Both the position numbers and the translations under genes were made by a program. This document shows, one piece after another, positions 46,524 through 54,373 of a stretch of DNA of 64,000 bases. How positions within the stretch are numbered: position 1 is the first letter of the stretch; each line of letters opens with the position of its first letter. The notes beneath the pieces are model-generated. The model saw only the letters and a program-made list of their open reading frames with translations, was not told the DNA's origin and ran no database searches. The DNA is from Microlunatus sagamiharensis (lineage in GTDB: Bacteria; Actinomycetota; Actinomycetes; Propionibacteriales; Propionibacteriaceae). The stretch is from assembly GCF_900105785.1 (NCBI RefSeq), contig NZ_LT629799.1, forward strand, positions 1,426,001-1,490,000, written 5' to 3'.

Positions 46524-47645
46524 GCGGCGTACGCGCAGGAGCGAGCCGAGGAAGGCCCCGGCCTCCAGCCGACGGTGCAGCAGGGCGTCCTCGAGCGCCG
46601 CGGCCACGGCCTCGCCCTGGCTGACGTCGCGCGACGAGCAGAGCAGGACGTCCATGCCGGCCCGGGCGGCGAGGACCCCGACCTCCGCATCCGTGCCGTA
46701 CGCGTCGAGCGACCCGGCCTCGAGCGCGTCGGTGATCGTCACGCCGCGGAAGCGGAGCCGGCCGCGGAGCTCGTCCTGGATGACCCGGCGCGACAGCCCG
46801 GCGGGGCGCTTGGCGTCGAGCGCGGGGTAGATCGCCCACGACGCCATCACGAGGTCGATGCCGGCGCGGATCGACGGGACGAACGCGGCCTCGTCGACGC
46901 GCCGGAGCTCGCGCAGGCCCTGCGACAGCGTGACCGCGGTGAGGTCGGTGTTCGCCCCGGCGGGTGCCGCGCCCAGGCCCGGGAAGTGCTTCGCCGTCGC
47001 CGCCACGCCCGCGGCCTGCTGGGCCGTGGCGAAGCGCATGCCGAGGTCGCCGGCGACCTCCGGGTCCGAGGAGAACGACCGGCCGAACTGGTCGTCGAAG
47101 TTGCCCTCCTCGCGGTAGACGTCGACCACGGGGGCGAGGTTCAGGTTCATGCCGGCGGCCTTGAGCCCCGCGGCCGCGCCGCGTCCGGCCTCGGTGGCCG
47201 CGGCCTGCGGATCCGGCTGCTGGCCGATCTGCTTCGCCGAGAGGTACGGCTCCTGGTCCTTGAGGCGGCGGACGATCCCGCCCTCCTGGTCGGTCATCAG
47301 CAGCAGCGGCTCACGGATCCGGCTCTCGGCGTGCGCCTCCCGCAGCTGCGCGACCACGCCCGCGATCTGAGCGGTGGAGGTGATGTTCTCGCCGAAGAAG
47401 ATGAGGCCGCCGACGCGGCCGGCGCGGATCAGCCGGAGCAGCTCGGCCGGCGGCGTGAGGCCCGGGTAGGAGTAGACGACCAGCTGCCCGACGAGCTGGT
47501 CGAGCGCCATGTCGCCGAACGCGGACGACGCGAACCTCGACGTCGCCGAAGCGGACGAGGTGGGTACGCCCGCGAGGACAGCGCCGGCCGCCACCGCTCC
47601 TGCGCCCGCGAGGGCGGTTCGTCGGCTGAACTGGTGCTCGGTCAT
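46503..47645 (-). CDS. Exported GH3 beta-N-acetylhexosaminidase-like enzyme
   Basis: This 380-residue protein has a Tat signal (SRRTALAGAGAVAAG, residues 7-21) and a single GH3 domain. NagZ-like marks are LLLMTDQEGGIVRRL, LAPVVDVYRE, TAKHFPGLGAAP, and the nucleophile Asp in TITDALEAGSL. It likely releases terminal GlcNAc or a similar sugar from wall fragments outside the membrane. ATG 47645 begins the signal. The C-terminus ends LRSRLH, identical to that of the preceding surface protein. Confidence 0.88.
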   Translation of the reverse strand: MTEHQFSRRTALAGAGAVAAGAVLAGVPTSSASATSRFASSAFGDMALDQLVGQLVVYSYPGLTPPAELLRLIRAGRVGGLIFFGENITSTAQIAGVVAQLREAHAESRIREPLLLMTDQEGGIVRRLKDQEPYLSAKQIGQQPDPQAAATEAGRGAAAGLKAAGMNLNLAPVVDVYREEGNFDDQFGRSFSSDPEVAGDLGMRFATAQQAAGVAATAKHFPGLGAAPAGANTDLTAVTLSQGLRELRRVDEAAFVPSIRAGIDLVMASWAIYPALDAKRPAGLSRRVIQDELRGRLRFRGVTITDALEAGSLDAYGTDAEVGVLAARAGMDVLLCSSRDVSQGEAVAAALEDALLHRRLEAGAFLGSLLRVRRLRSRLH

Positions 47646-47766
47646 GGTCGCCTCCGGGTCCTGGCGCCCCGTCGACGCCAGGTCCGACGTTCCATCGCTC
47701 GGCAATGCATGTCAAGCACCGCGGGCCGAGGATGGGTTGCGGCGCCCCTGGCGGGGGCGCCTCAGC

Positions 47767-48495
47767 TCACCAGGGGACAGGGCCCTCGTTCCCGACGAAG
47801 GTTCCGCTCGGGCCGTCCGAGCCGCTCGTCGCCAGTCGCACGATGATCTCCGCACCCTCCTGCACGGTATTCACCTTGACGCCGGCCGCGCGGAGCTGCT
47901 CCGCCGTCGGCAACCCCTCTCGAGGGGCGACGAAATCGGTCGCGGTGGGACCGGGTGACGCGGAGTTGATGCGCCAGCGCGGGAAGGCCCGCGCGTACTG
48001 GATCGTCAGCATGTTGAGCGCCGCCTTCGACATGGGATAGGCGAGCATCGACCACCGGGTGTGAGGGCCCGCGTTCAGCGCCAGCGAGCCGACGCCGCTG
48101 GAGACGTTCACGACGACCGGGGCCGAGCTCACCTCGAGCAACGGGGTGAAGGCGGTCAGCACGGCGGCGGCGCCGAACACGTTCGTGTCGAAGACCAGGC
48201 GCAGATCGTCGATCGTCGACTCAGCGGGTGGACGTTGGTCCCCGGCGATGCCGGCGTTGTTCACCAGCACGTCCAGCGCGCCGACCTCGTCCCGCAGCCG
48301 GTCCACCGCTGCGGCGATCGAGTCGCCGTCGGTGGTGTCGAGGAGGATCGGCGTCGCGCCGATCTCGGCGGCTGCGTCGGCCCCTCGCCGCAGGTCCCGG
48401 GCACCCAGGTAGACGGTGTGACCGGCTCCCACGAGGCGGCGGGTGACCTCGAAGCCGAGTCCGCGGGTAGCACCGGTGACGAGCGTGGTGGTCAC
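47767..48495 (-). CDS. Short-chain dehydrogenase/reductase
   Basis: This 242-residue classical SDR has cofactor motif TGATRGLGFEV, NNAG (VLVNNAGIAG), catalytic Ser in VNVSSGVGS and YPMSK (Tyr-x-x-x-Lys). NADP(H) use is suggested by Arg after strand 2 (GARDLRRG). GTG 48495 overlaps the stop of the small upstream gene (GTGA), making it the third gene of the FrnE operon. The substrate is unknown. Confidence 0.88.
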   Translation of the reverse strand: MTTTLVTGATRGLGFEVTRRLVGAGHTVYLGARDLRRGADAAAEIGATPILLDTTDGDSIAAAVDRLRDEVGALDVLVNNAGIAGDQRPPAESTIDDLRLVFDTNVFGAAAVLTAFTPLLEVSSAPVVVNVSSGVGSLALNAGPHTRWSMLAYPMSKAALNMLTIQYARAFPRWRINSASPGPTATDFVAPREGLPTAEQLRAAGVKVNTVQEGAEIIVRLATSGSDGPSGTFVGNEGPVPW

Positions 48496-48677
48496 GCGCC
48501 GCGGCTCTCGACCTCGACCTGAGCTGACGCCGGCGCGACAGGGGAGAGCGCCCGCTGCTGATCCTCGGGGATCCTGTCCTGCTCGCAAGCCTCGGGCACG
48601 GCGCAGACGTCGCCCTCGCACGCGGTGGCCATCGGGTCGCCTACGAGCACGAAGGGGCTCACCGCAGGGGTGCTCAC
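48492..48677 (-). CDS. Small Cys-containing protein between frnE and SDR
   Basis: This 61-residue frame starts at GTG 48677, overlapping the FrnE stop by GTGA, and its own stop overlaps the SDR GTG in the same way. Both junctions argue for real translation. The sequence has a hydrophobic start (PAVSPFVLVGDP) and a three-cysteine stretch (ACEGDVCAVPEAC). A thiol or metal-linked partner of the DsbA-like enzyme is possible. No family is recognised. Confidence 0.6.
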   Translation of the reverse strand: MSTPAVSPFVLVGDPMATACEGDVCAVPEACEQDRIPEDQQRALSPVAPASAQVEVESRGA

Positions 48678-49345
48678 CGTGCCACGCCCTCGGCGGACAC
48701 CTGGTCGCGCTCGGCCCGGACCTGCCGCAGCACGTCGGTGAAGGTCTGGGGGTCCTGCGCCCCGGAGACGCCGTACTTGCCGTCGATCACGAAGAACGGG
48801 ACACCCTGGATGCCGTACGCGGCCGCCTGGGCGACGTCGGCCTTTACGTCGGCGAGGAACGTCTCCGCCTCGAGGGCCGCGACGACCTCGTCCCGGTCGA
48901 GCCCGATCTCCACCGCGAGGTCGGCGAGCTCGGCGACGTGCCCGACGTGGCGCCCCTCGACGAAGTACGCCTTGAGCAGGCGCTCCTTCATGTCGAGCTG
49001 GCGGCCCTTGCTCTTCGCGAGGTGGATCAGCTCGTGCGCCTTGACCGTGTTGGTCTGGTGAACGTGCTCGTAGTCGAAGTCCAGACCGACGCTCGACGCG
49101 ATGCCGGTGACCCGCTCCAGCATCTCCTCGACCTGGGTCAGCGGCATGCCCTTGCGCTCGCTGAGGTACTGGGTCGGTGTGCCCTCGTAATCCACCGGGG
49201 TGTCGGGGGAGAGCTCGAAGGAGTGGTACTCCACCTCGACGTCGCCGCCGAACTCCGCAGCACCGGACTCGAACTTGCGCTTGCCGATGTAGCACCAGGG
49301 GCACTGCACGTCGGACCAGATGTCGACCTTGACGGGTTCGCTCAC
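48674..49345 (-). CDS. DsbA-family oxidoreductase, FrnE-like
   Basis: This 223-residue thioredoxin-fold protein has CPWC in DIWSDVQCPWCYIGKRKFE (residues 15-18 region), a helical insert, and the cis-Pro segment GIQGVPFFVIDGKYGVSGAQ, matching FrnE. It lacks a signal peptide, so it works in the cytoplasm as a disulfide oxidoreductase/isomerase. GTG 49345 is chosen at the start of homology. It heads a three-gene operon. Confidence 0.9.
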   Translation of the reverse strand: MSEPVKVDIWSDVQCPWCYIGKRKFESGAAEFGGDVEVEYHSFELSPDTPVDYEGTPTQYLSERKGMPLTQVEEMLERVTGIASSVGLDFDYEHVHQTNTVKAHELIHLAKSKGRQLDMKERLLKAYFVEGRHVGHVAELADLAVEIGLDRDEVVAALEAETFLADVKADVAQAAAYGIQGVPFFVIDGKYGVSGAQDPQTFTDVLRQVRAERDQVSAEGVAR

Positions 49346-49612
49346 GCTGCCCCAACCAAGGTCGGTGGAACGTGTATTCCCGTCGACCCACGGTCCGCAG
49401 GACGCAGCAGGGCGGTACGTAGAGTTTAGTGGTGTCGTTGAGCGCTGAGGACCTCGTTGGTTGGTCGCTCGTCTGAGCTCCGAGCTGCCGGAGGTGCGCG
49501 AGGAGGCGGCGGAGACGGTCACCGACTGGGAGCCGGCGATGACGGCTTTCCAGAAGCGCCTGGTCGTGAGGCTGCTGTCCCGCCGTCGACACGCTCGATC
49601 GCGAGGACACGA

Positions 49613-49753
49613 ATGACAACGACCGGTTTCTGGATGCTCTCGCTGTCCGATGCCATCGAACTTGTCAGCGACCTGCTGCTCACGCTGACAAGTTCAGAGG
49701 TGGCGTCGATCTGGTTCCGTGACAGGCCTCGTGTCAGCGCACGGATTCTCTGA
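49613..49753 (+). CDS. Possible small ORF at island border
   Basis: This 46-residue frame (TTTGFWMLSLSDAIELVSDL at its start) overlaps an upstream small frame by ATGA. It contains the 49658-49695 inverted repeat and the first palindrome of the border array, so its protein-like look may be accidental. It has no recognisable domain. Confidence 0.25.
   Translation: MTTTGFWMLSLSDAIELVSDLLLTLTSSEVASIWFRDRPRVSARIL
49658..49695. repeat. Perfect 13-base inverted repeat
   Basis: GAACTTGTCAGCG (49658-49670) and its exact complement (49683-49695) flank a 12-base loop. The arms contain TGTCA/TGACA, the half-site of the nearby palindromes but in outward-facing order. Confidence 0.75.
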
Positions 49754-49767
49754 CAGGCAAGTTGTCA
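49720..49767. repeat. Left border array of TGACA-N7-TGTCA palindromes
   Basis: Two 17-base palindromes, TGACA GGCCTCG TGTCA (49720-49736) and TGACA GGCAAGT TGTCA (49751-49767), start 31 bases apart. The second is preceded by CGGATT. Near-copies occur at 61419-61495. They are probable protein-binding sites (recombinase, partition or replication type). Confidence 0.65.
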
Positions 49768-49965
49768 CTAGCCGGACGATCATGGTCTTAGGAGGGTCAA
49801 TTGGTGAGTGCCGCAGGATCGGCCCAACCGAAAGGCGCTCCCGGCCCGGTCTCTACGGACAGTCGGCGACGGTCACACGGCGGCTGCCCAGGCGTAGCCC
49901 GGGGGAGTGCCTCCGACCGATCGCCGGTCGGGACCATCTTCAGGATGCAGGTAGCGACAGGGTCG

Positions 49966-51132
49966 TCAGCTCACGATGTAGGTCGTGCCCTCGGCACGGA
50001 TCGCCTTCGGCACCAGCAGGCGGATTGTCCGCATCGCGATCCTGAGCTGCTCCATGGCGTCGACGACGATCGCGTGCACCGCGTCGGCATCCGCCTCTGG
50101 TTCGAGGGCCGCTCCGAAGACCGCGATCGACATGCTGCCGCTACTTACCTCGACAGCCTTCCTCCGGGGGGAACTGTGCGCGACGCTCTGCGGTCTGCGG
50201 CGGTGGTAGTCCATGCCCCGGCGCTCGTCGAGGTCTTGGAAGGCGCCACTGCGATACAGGACGCGGAGGGCCTCGACAGATCGGCTCATGAAGACGTTGG
50301 ACGACGCCCGCTCAGCCTTGCCGAGGTCTCGGACCGAGTAGCGGTTCAGCGTGACCCATGCCTTCCGATCGTCCGACAGGGGCGGGAGACCACCGCTGTC
50401 GGGCCAGGCCTTGTTGATAATCACTGCAGCCGGGCGGTTGAGCAGCAGGAGTCGCAGCACGAGGTTGGTCACGCTGTGGACGGCGCCCAAGGTGAAGTAG
50501 GCAGCCGACTCCGCCATCGCCCGCTGGACCACACGCTGCTCTACCGCATCCCGGAGGCGCTTGGTGGCAACGAGGCGCTGCACGTCGAGCTCGAAGGTCC
50601 GAGCTAGGCCGGCCTGCTCGCCGATCGCGCCCATCAGCCCGTGCAGCTCGAGGATCCGGTTCGGCTCCCGCGGTGCCTTCCCGGCCCGGGGCTTGATGGT
50701 CCTGGTCTTCCCGTTCCGCGTAGCCGACCTGCGGAACGGGATCGGGTCGAACCAGTCCTGTAGCTCCACTTCGAAGCGGGACCCGAACTCGGTGTTGCAC
50801 CTCTTGCAGGTGGTCGTCATTTCGATCCCTCCGAGCGCCTTCTGCGGCACGTGCTCTCTGGTGAGGAGGCGGGGGTCGAGGCAGATTGGGCAGACGGAGG
50901 TCCAGAATGGCCCGACGTGGGCGAAGGACATCGGAAAGATCGGCGCAACCAGGTCGAGTTGGCCCTCTCGACCGGAGGCGGGAGACGTGAAGTCGAGGGC
51001 TGTCCCGTCTGGGAGTTCAAGGTGCAGCTCCTGTAGAGCCGGGAGTCCGCGTGTGGCCGGTGCGGCTCGGCGCCCGCTCACCGCCGTGATCTCACTCGAG
51101 GTCGGAGGCCCGTCGCTGCTGACTGTCGTCAC
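49966..51132 (-). CDS. HNH-type zinc/nuclease-like protein
   Basis: This protein of about 388 residues runs from GTG 51132 (start uncertain; no good ribosome site; ATG at the MSFAHVG segment would drop about 60 residues). Near residue 70 it has CPICLDPRLLTREHVPQKAL followed by CKRCNTEFG: two CxxC pairs around a His, as in HNH endonucleases that recognise EHVPxxxLGG. The remaining helical part is unfamiliar. Codon use and GC are lower than in the surroundings, which suits an acquired gene. A role in defence or DNA mobility is possible but unproven. Confidence 0.6.
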   Translation of the reverse strand: MTTVSSDGPPTSSEITAVSGRRAAPATRGLPALQELHLELPDGTALDFTSPASGREGQLDLVAPIFPMSFAHVGPFWTSVCPICLDPRLLTREHVPQKALGGIEMTTTCKRCNTEFGSRFEVELQDWFDPIPFRRSATRNGKTRTIKPRAGKAPREPNRILELHGLMGAIGEQAGLARTFELDVQRLVATKRLRDAVEQRVVQRAMAESAAYFTLGAVHSVTNLVLRLLLLNRPAAVIINKAWPDSGGLPPLSDDRKAWVTLNRYSVRDLGKAERASSNVFMSRSVEALRVLYRSGAFQDLDERRGMDYHRRRPQSVAHSSPRRKAVEVSSGSMSIAVFGAALEPEADADAVHAIVVDAMEQLRIAMRTIRLLVPKAIRAEGTTYIVS

Positions 51133-51593
51133 CCCAGGAGTTTGGGCCGAGACACCTGATCGGTCGCCACGGCGAGCCGGTGGGCGGAGCGAGGATCTTG
51201 TGAGATTTTCCGCCCGGGGGCAGCGTAGGCGCCCTGCTTTCGATGAGAAGGGTGTTGCGCCAGCGGCCCCGGTGTTGAGCGATCCGTTCGCGAGTTCCGA
51301 TGGTGCGGAAGCCACACGGCGGTGTGCAGGGCGTCGCTCAGGCGCGACACCCTGGTGCGCGGTGACCGGTTCCACCTGCTCAGCACCTTCTCGCCCGGCT
51401 CGGGCTACACGCTGCACCTCGGCCCCAACGCCACGACCCGGGTGAACCCTCGCGCCCCCGCATCGGGCGGGCCGGTGTCCGGCCCGGTGGCTGCCTTGAG
51501 CAGTCGTAGGAGTCGCCCGTACCAAGTCCCACTCATCGGTCCCCGGCCGTCTCTCAACGGCGGGGTCCGAGGTCTCGCGTGCGGGGTGGGGTC
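51133..51593. other. Intergenic with coding-like fragment
   Basis: These 461 bases separate the HNH-type gene from the broken antiporter. A plus-strand segment around 51330-51470 reads RDTLVRGDRFHLLSTFSPGS and on to HLGPNATTRVNP, which looks like a piece of a real protein without a start or known domain. Nothing else was recognised. Confidence 0.35.
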
Positions 51594-52648
51594 TCAGGCG
51601 ATGGCGACGAGACCGGCGACGCCGAGGGCGTAGAGGACCAGCACGACCAGGGAGTCGACGCCCATGGCGAGGATGCGGCGCCGAGGCCGGAAGAGCAGAC
51701 CGAGAAGGTAGACGAGGGTGAGCAGAATGGCGAGCGCGGTCAGGTAGGTGTCGGCAGCGCTGGCCCGGGGCAGTACGGCTTGTCCGGAGATGACCGTGGC
51801 GACGAGGAAGAGCACGGGGAGGAAGGCGTTGCCGCCGAAGATGTCGCTGATGGCGAGGTTGTCGTCGCCCTGCTTGATGGACTGCAGCCCGGTGGCGATC
51901 TCGGGCAGCGACGTGGCGAGGGCGAGGACGGTGGCGCCGAACAGCACGCCGCCGAGCCCGACCTTGGTGGCGGCGGCGTCACCGGCCAGCTCGAGGACCG
52001 CGCCGGCGACCAGCGTCGCGAGGGCGGAGACGACGAACACGACGAGGGCCTTCTTGGTGCTCGCGCGGTGCTGGGGCGGGTTGCGGTGGCGGCCCTTGCT
52101 CGGCGGCGGTGAGCTGTCCGGGGCGCGCCCGTCCTCGTGCCAGGGCAGGCCGCGTCCGGCGCGGCGGACGAGCAGCAGCCCGAGCATCCAGATCACCACG
52201 ATGAGGACGCTGCCGGGGGTGAGCCGGGCGATCAGGAGTCCTTTGGGAAGCTGGGTGCCGGCGACGACGACGGTCAGGACCGCGACCACGACGGCGGCTT
52301 CGACGACGAGGGTCAACGACGCGGCCCGGTGGGTGGGGGTCGTACGCCTTGGCCGCGTCGGCCGAAGACGTCGAGGACGACGAGGACGACGGTCTGCAGG
52401 GCGATCCCGCCGAGGATGTTGCCGACCGCGACCGAGACGTCGCCGGACGCGGCGGCGCTGACGGTGATGGCGATCTCGGGCAGGTTCGTGGCGACGGCGA
52501 GGATGATCAGCCCGCCCAGGGCGCTGCCGAGGTGGAAGTGGGCATCGATGACGTCGGTGCTCTTCGACAGCCGGACGCCGGCGACCCAGACGACTACCCC
52601 GGCGGCGACGAAGATCGCGACGAGGAGCCACAGTGGTCACGAGTCCAT
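51594..52648 (-). pseudogene. Broken CaCA-type cation exchanger
   Basis: ATG 52648 gives MDS and an in-frame TGA (52639-52637), then WLLVAIFVAAGVVVWVAG, LGGLIILAVATNLPEIAITV and GNILGGIALQTVVLVVLDVF. Near 52335-52339 a five-C run must gain one base to continue into SLTLVVEAAVVVAVLTVVVA and the second half (LFGATVLALATSLPEIATGL, DIFGGNAFLPVLFLV). The two NLPEI/SLPEI alpha-repeats identify the Ca2+:cation antiporter family. It lies 125 bases after crcB on the same strand. The stop may be bypassed if the true start is the later CTG. Confidence 0.75.
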
Positions 52649-52772
52649 GGGTGCTTCACCTGTCGTAGGGGTTGTCTCGCGCCGCCGGTGCGAAGTCGGA
52701 GGTCGAAGACGCAGGTCGCTGCTGGCGGTCGCCTGCGCTGTCGGGGTGGACGAGCACGGGAAGAGTGCGCAG

Positions 52773-53159
52773 TCACCGGCCGAGCACCAGTCCGAGCGCG
52801 AGGCCGCCCGCGGCGAGACCGCCGGACACGACGACCGTGCCGAGCGCGTGCGTCGTGCCCGCGACCCAGCGTCGTTCCTCCACCAGCCGCGCCACTTCGA
52901 AACTCGCGGTGCTGAAGGTCGTGTAGCCGCCGAGCAGTCCGGTGCCGAGGACCAGCTGCCAGTGCGGGTCGACCAGGTGTCCCAGGGTGAGACCGGTGAG
53001 CAGTCCGAGCAGCAGCGACCCGGACAGGTTGATCAGGGTCGTCGGCAAGGGGTAGGCCAGGCTCAGCCGTTGCCGGAGCACGCCGTCAAGGACGAACCGG
53101 GCGGCAGCGCCGCCACCTCCGGCCACACACACAAACGCGGCGGCCAGGAGCCCGCTCAC
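52773..53159 (-). CDS. crcB: CrcB/Fluc fluoride channel, second subunit
   Basis: This 128-residue, four-helix protein has the Fluc marks: INLSGSLLLG with the pore Asn, GTGLLGGYTTFSTASFE with the phenylalanine/threonine fluoride track, and the break before helix 3b. Start GTG 53159 overlaps the stop of the other crcB gene (GTGA). Paired crcB genes usually make an antiparallel heterodimer that lets F- leave the cell. It is under the fluoride riboswitch at 54.3 kb through the upstream genes. Confidence 0.93.
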   Translation of the reverse strand: MSGLLAAAFVCVAGGGGAAARFVLDGVLRQRLSLAYPLPTTLINLSGSLLLGLLTGLTLGHLVDPHWQLVLGTGLLGGYTTFSTASFEVARLVEERRWVAGTTHALGTVVVSGGLAAGGLALGLVLGR

Positions 53160-53710
53160 GCGGCGGCCGCCTGACCGTCGTCAACTGCGGTGCGCCGCGC
53201 CCGACGGGCCAGGGTGATCCCGCCGATCGAGGCGAGCAGCCCGACGACGACCGTGACTCCGGCGTACGCGGCCGCCAGACCGAGACGCTCGTGGCCGAGC
53301 AGGGCGGTGTCGGTGGCCAGCGCGCTGTAGGTCGTGAAGCCGCCCAGACCGCCGGTACCCAACCCGAGCCTCGCGCGGCGGCTCCAGCGTTCGTCGAGCG
53401 CCGGGTCGGCGACCTTCTCGAGCAGCAGGCCGAGCAGGAACGCACCGACGACGTTGATCGCGAGCGTCACCACCGGGACCCCGCCCCAACGCGGCACCAG
53501 GTCCTCGAGCAGCAGCCGCAGGCCGGTGCCTACGGCTCCGCCCGTGGCGACGAGGGCGATGTTGCTCGGTGTGAGGTGGACCGGGCGGGCACCGCTCGCG
53601 CCGGTCTCGGTCGTGGTCTCGGCTGCTTCGGCGTCGGGGTCGAGGGGCAGCTCGGGGAACGGGTCGTCGACGGTCTTCTTCGCCGGGTCCAGCTCAGGGG
53701 TCTCGTTCAT
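53156..53710 (-). CDS. crcB: CrcB/Fluc fluoride channel with N-terminal extension
   Basis: This 184-residue protein has a Fluc domain (about 50-170) with LAINVVGAFLLG and GTGGLGGFTTYSALATD. The first 45 residues are acidic and disordered (ELPLDPDAEAAETTTE), which normal 120-130-residue Flucs lack. It overlaps both neighbours by four bases, so UspA and both channel subunits are translated as one coupled set. Function: fluoride export across the plasma membrane. Confidence 0.93.
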   Translation of the reverse strand: MNETPELDPAKKTVDDPFPELPLDPDAEAAETTTETGASGARPVHLTPSNIALVATGGAVGTGLRLLLEDLVPRWGGVPVVTLAINVVGAFLLGLLLEKVADPALDERWSRRARLGLGTGGLGGFTTYSALATDTALLGHERLGLAAAYAGVTVVVGLLASIGGITLARRARRTAVDDGQAAAA

Positions 53711-54228
53711 CGACCGCGGTCCTTCCGCGGTGCCGCGCCACCGGTCGCGGTCGGACCAATCGGCACCACGACGACCGGGCGGGACTGGTGGTGGCTCAGG
53801 TGTGCGGCCAGCGAACCGCTGAAGAAGTCGTGCATGCTCGCCCGGACCCCGCCCTCGCGGCTACCCACCACGATCATCTCGGCGCCGACGACCTCCGCCA
53901 GCCTTCCCAGCGCGGCCCCGACGTCACCGGCGAGGCTGCGGAAGGTGACCTCGACGCCGGCCTCCCGCGCTGCGGCCTGGATCCGGACGGCCAGGTCGGG
54001 GTCGAAGGTTGCGCTGTCCCAGTCGGCTCGGTCGGGGTCGATGGGCCGTGACTCCACGGAGCCGTCCGGGTGCTCCTCGACCACGGAAGCCATCGGGTCG
54101 ACCTGGGCGCACACCAGGACGGTGCCGGCACGTCGGGCGAGGGACAGGGCGACCTCGAGCACCTCAGGCGGCTGCTGCGACGTTGTCCCCAGCAGGATCG
54201 GGGATACGGGTGGGGTTTCGGTGGTCAT
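53707..54228 (-). CDS. Universal stress protein of the fluoride operon
   Basis: This 173-residue UspA-fold protein ends with the nucleotide-site motif IVVGSREGG, a nine-residue gap-like MHDFFSGSLA, then SRPVVVVPIG, close to the G-2x-G-9x-G-S/T pattern of ATP-binding Usp proteins. It is the first gene after the fluoride riboswitch and is coupled by ATGA to crcB. UspA genes are known among fluoride-riboswitch targets. It may protect or signal during fluoride stress. Confidence 0.88.
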   Translation of the reverse strand: MTTETPPVSPILLGTTSQQPPEVLEVALSLARRAGTVLVCAQVDPMASVVEEHPDGSVESRPIDPDRADWDSATFDPDLAVRIQAAAREAGVEVTFRSLAGDVGAALGRLAEVVGAEMIVVGSREGGVRASMHDFFSGSLAAHLSHHQSRPVVVVPIGPTATGGAAPRKDRGR

Positions 54229-54255
54229 CGCGCGTGCCTCCAGACGGGTGAGCGT

Positions 54256-54320
54256 CCAGGAGTCATCAGCCGTGCGGCGGTTCGAGGTCGCGACCTCCGG
54301 CGGAATCCATCGCCAGGGGA
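54256..54320 (-). ncRNA. Fluoride (crcB) riboswitch
   Basis: On the minus strand the sequence reads CTGGCGATGGATTCCGCC, a GGAGGTCGCGACCTC hairpin region, GAACCGCC, and GGCTGATGACTCCTGG. This follows the crcB-motif consensus: GGCGATGG start, GCC/AACCGCC pairing with a pseudoknot, and the invariant CTGATGACTCCT 3' end. It ends about 28 bases before ATG 54228 of the UspA-CrcB-CrcB operon, which it should switch on when F- is bound. Confidence 0.92.
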
Positions 54321-54373
54321 CAACGTACGCCTGTCGCGCCGATCACTCCGGTCGGGCCACGAGGTCCGGACGC

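Larger units (their letters stand above)
49346..49965. other. Less GC-rich border region with short frames
   Basis: These 620 bases have no convincing gene of normal size. A frame from about 49461 to 49616 reads SSELPEVREEAAETVTDW and RRRHARSRGHE and overlaps a second small frame (49613-49753) by ATGA; they may be remnants. The region also carries a perfect 13-base inverted repeat and two TGACA-N7-TGTCA palindromes, listed separately. Confidence 0.5.

Noticed and set aside
49801-50607. Plus-strand frame with GGAGGG before a GTG at 49804
   Set aside because: Most of it is antisense to the HNH-type gene and the product has no domain-like pattern; the ribosome site is probably chance.
51322-51633. 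Plus-strand frame containing DRFHLLSTFSPG
   Set aside because: Protein-like in the middle, but it has no ribosome site or recognisable domain and runs antisense into the exchanger remnant; noted only as a fragment.
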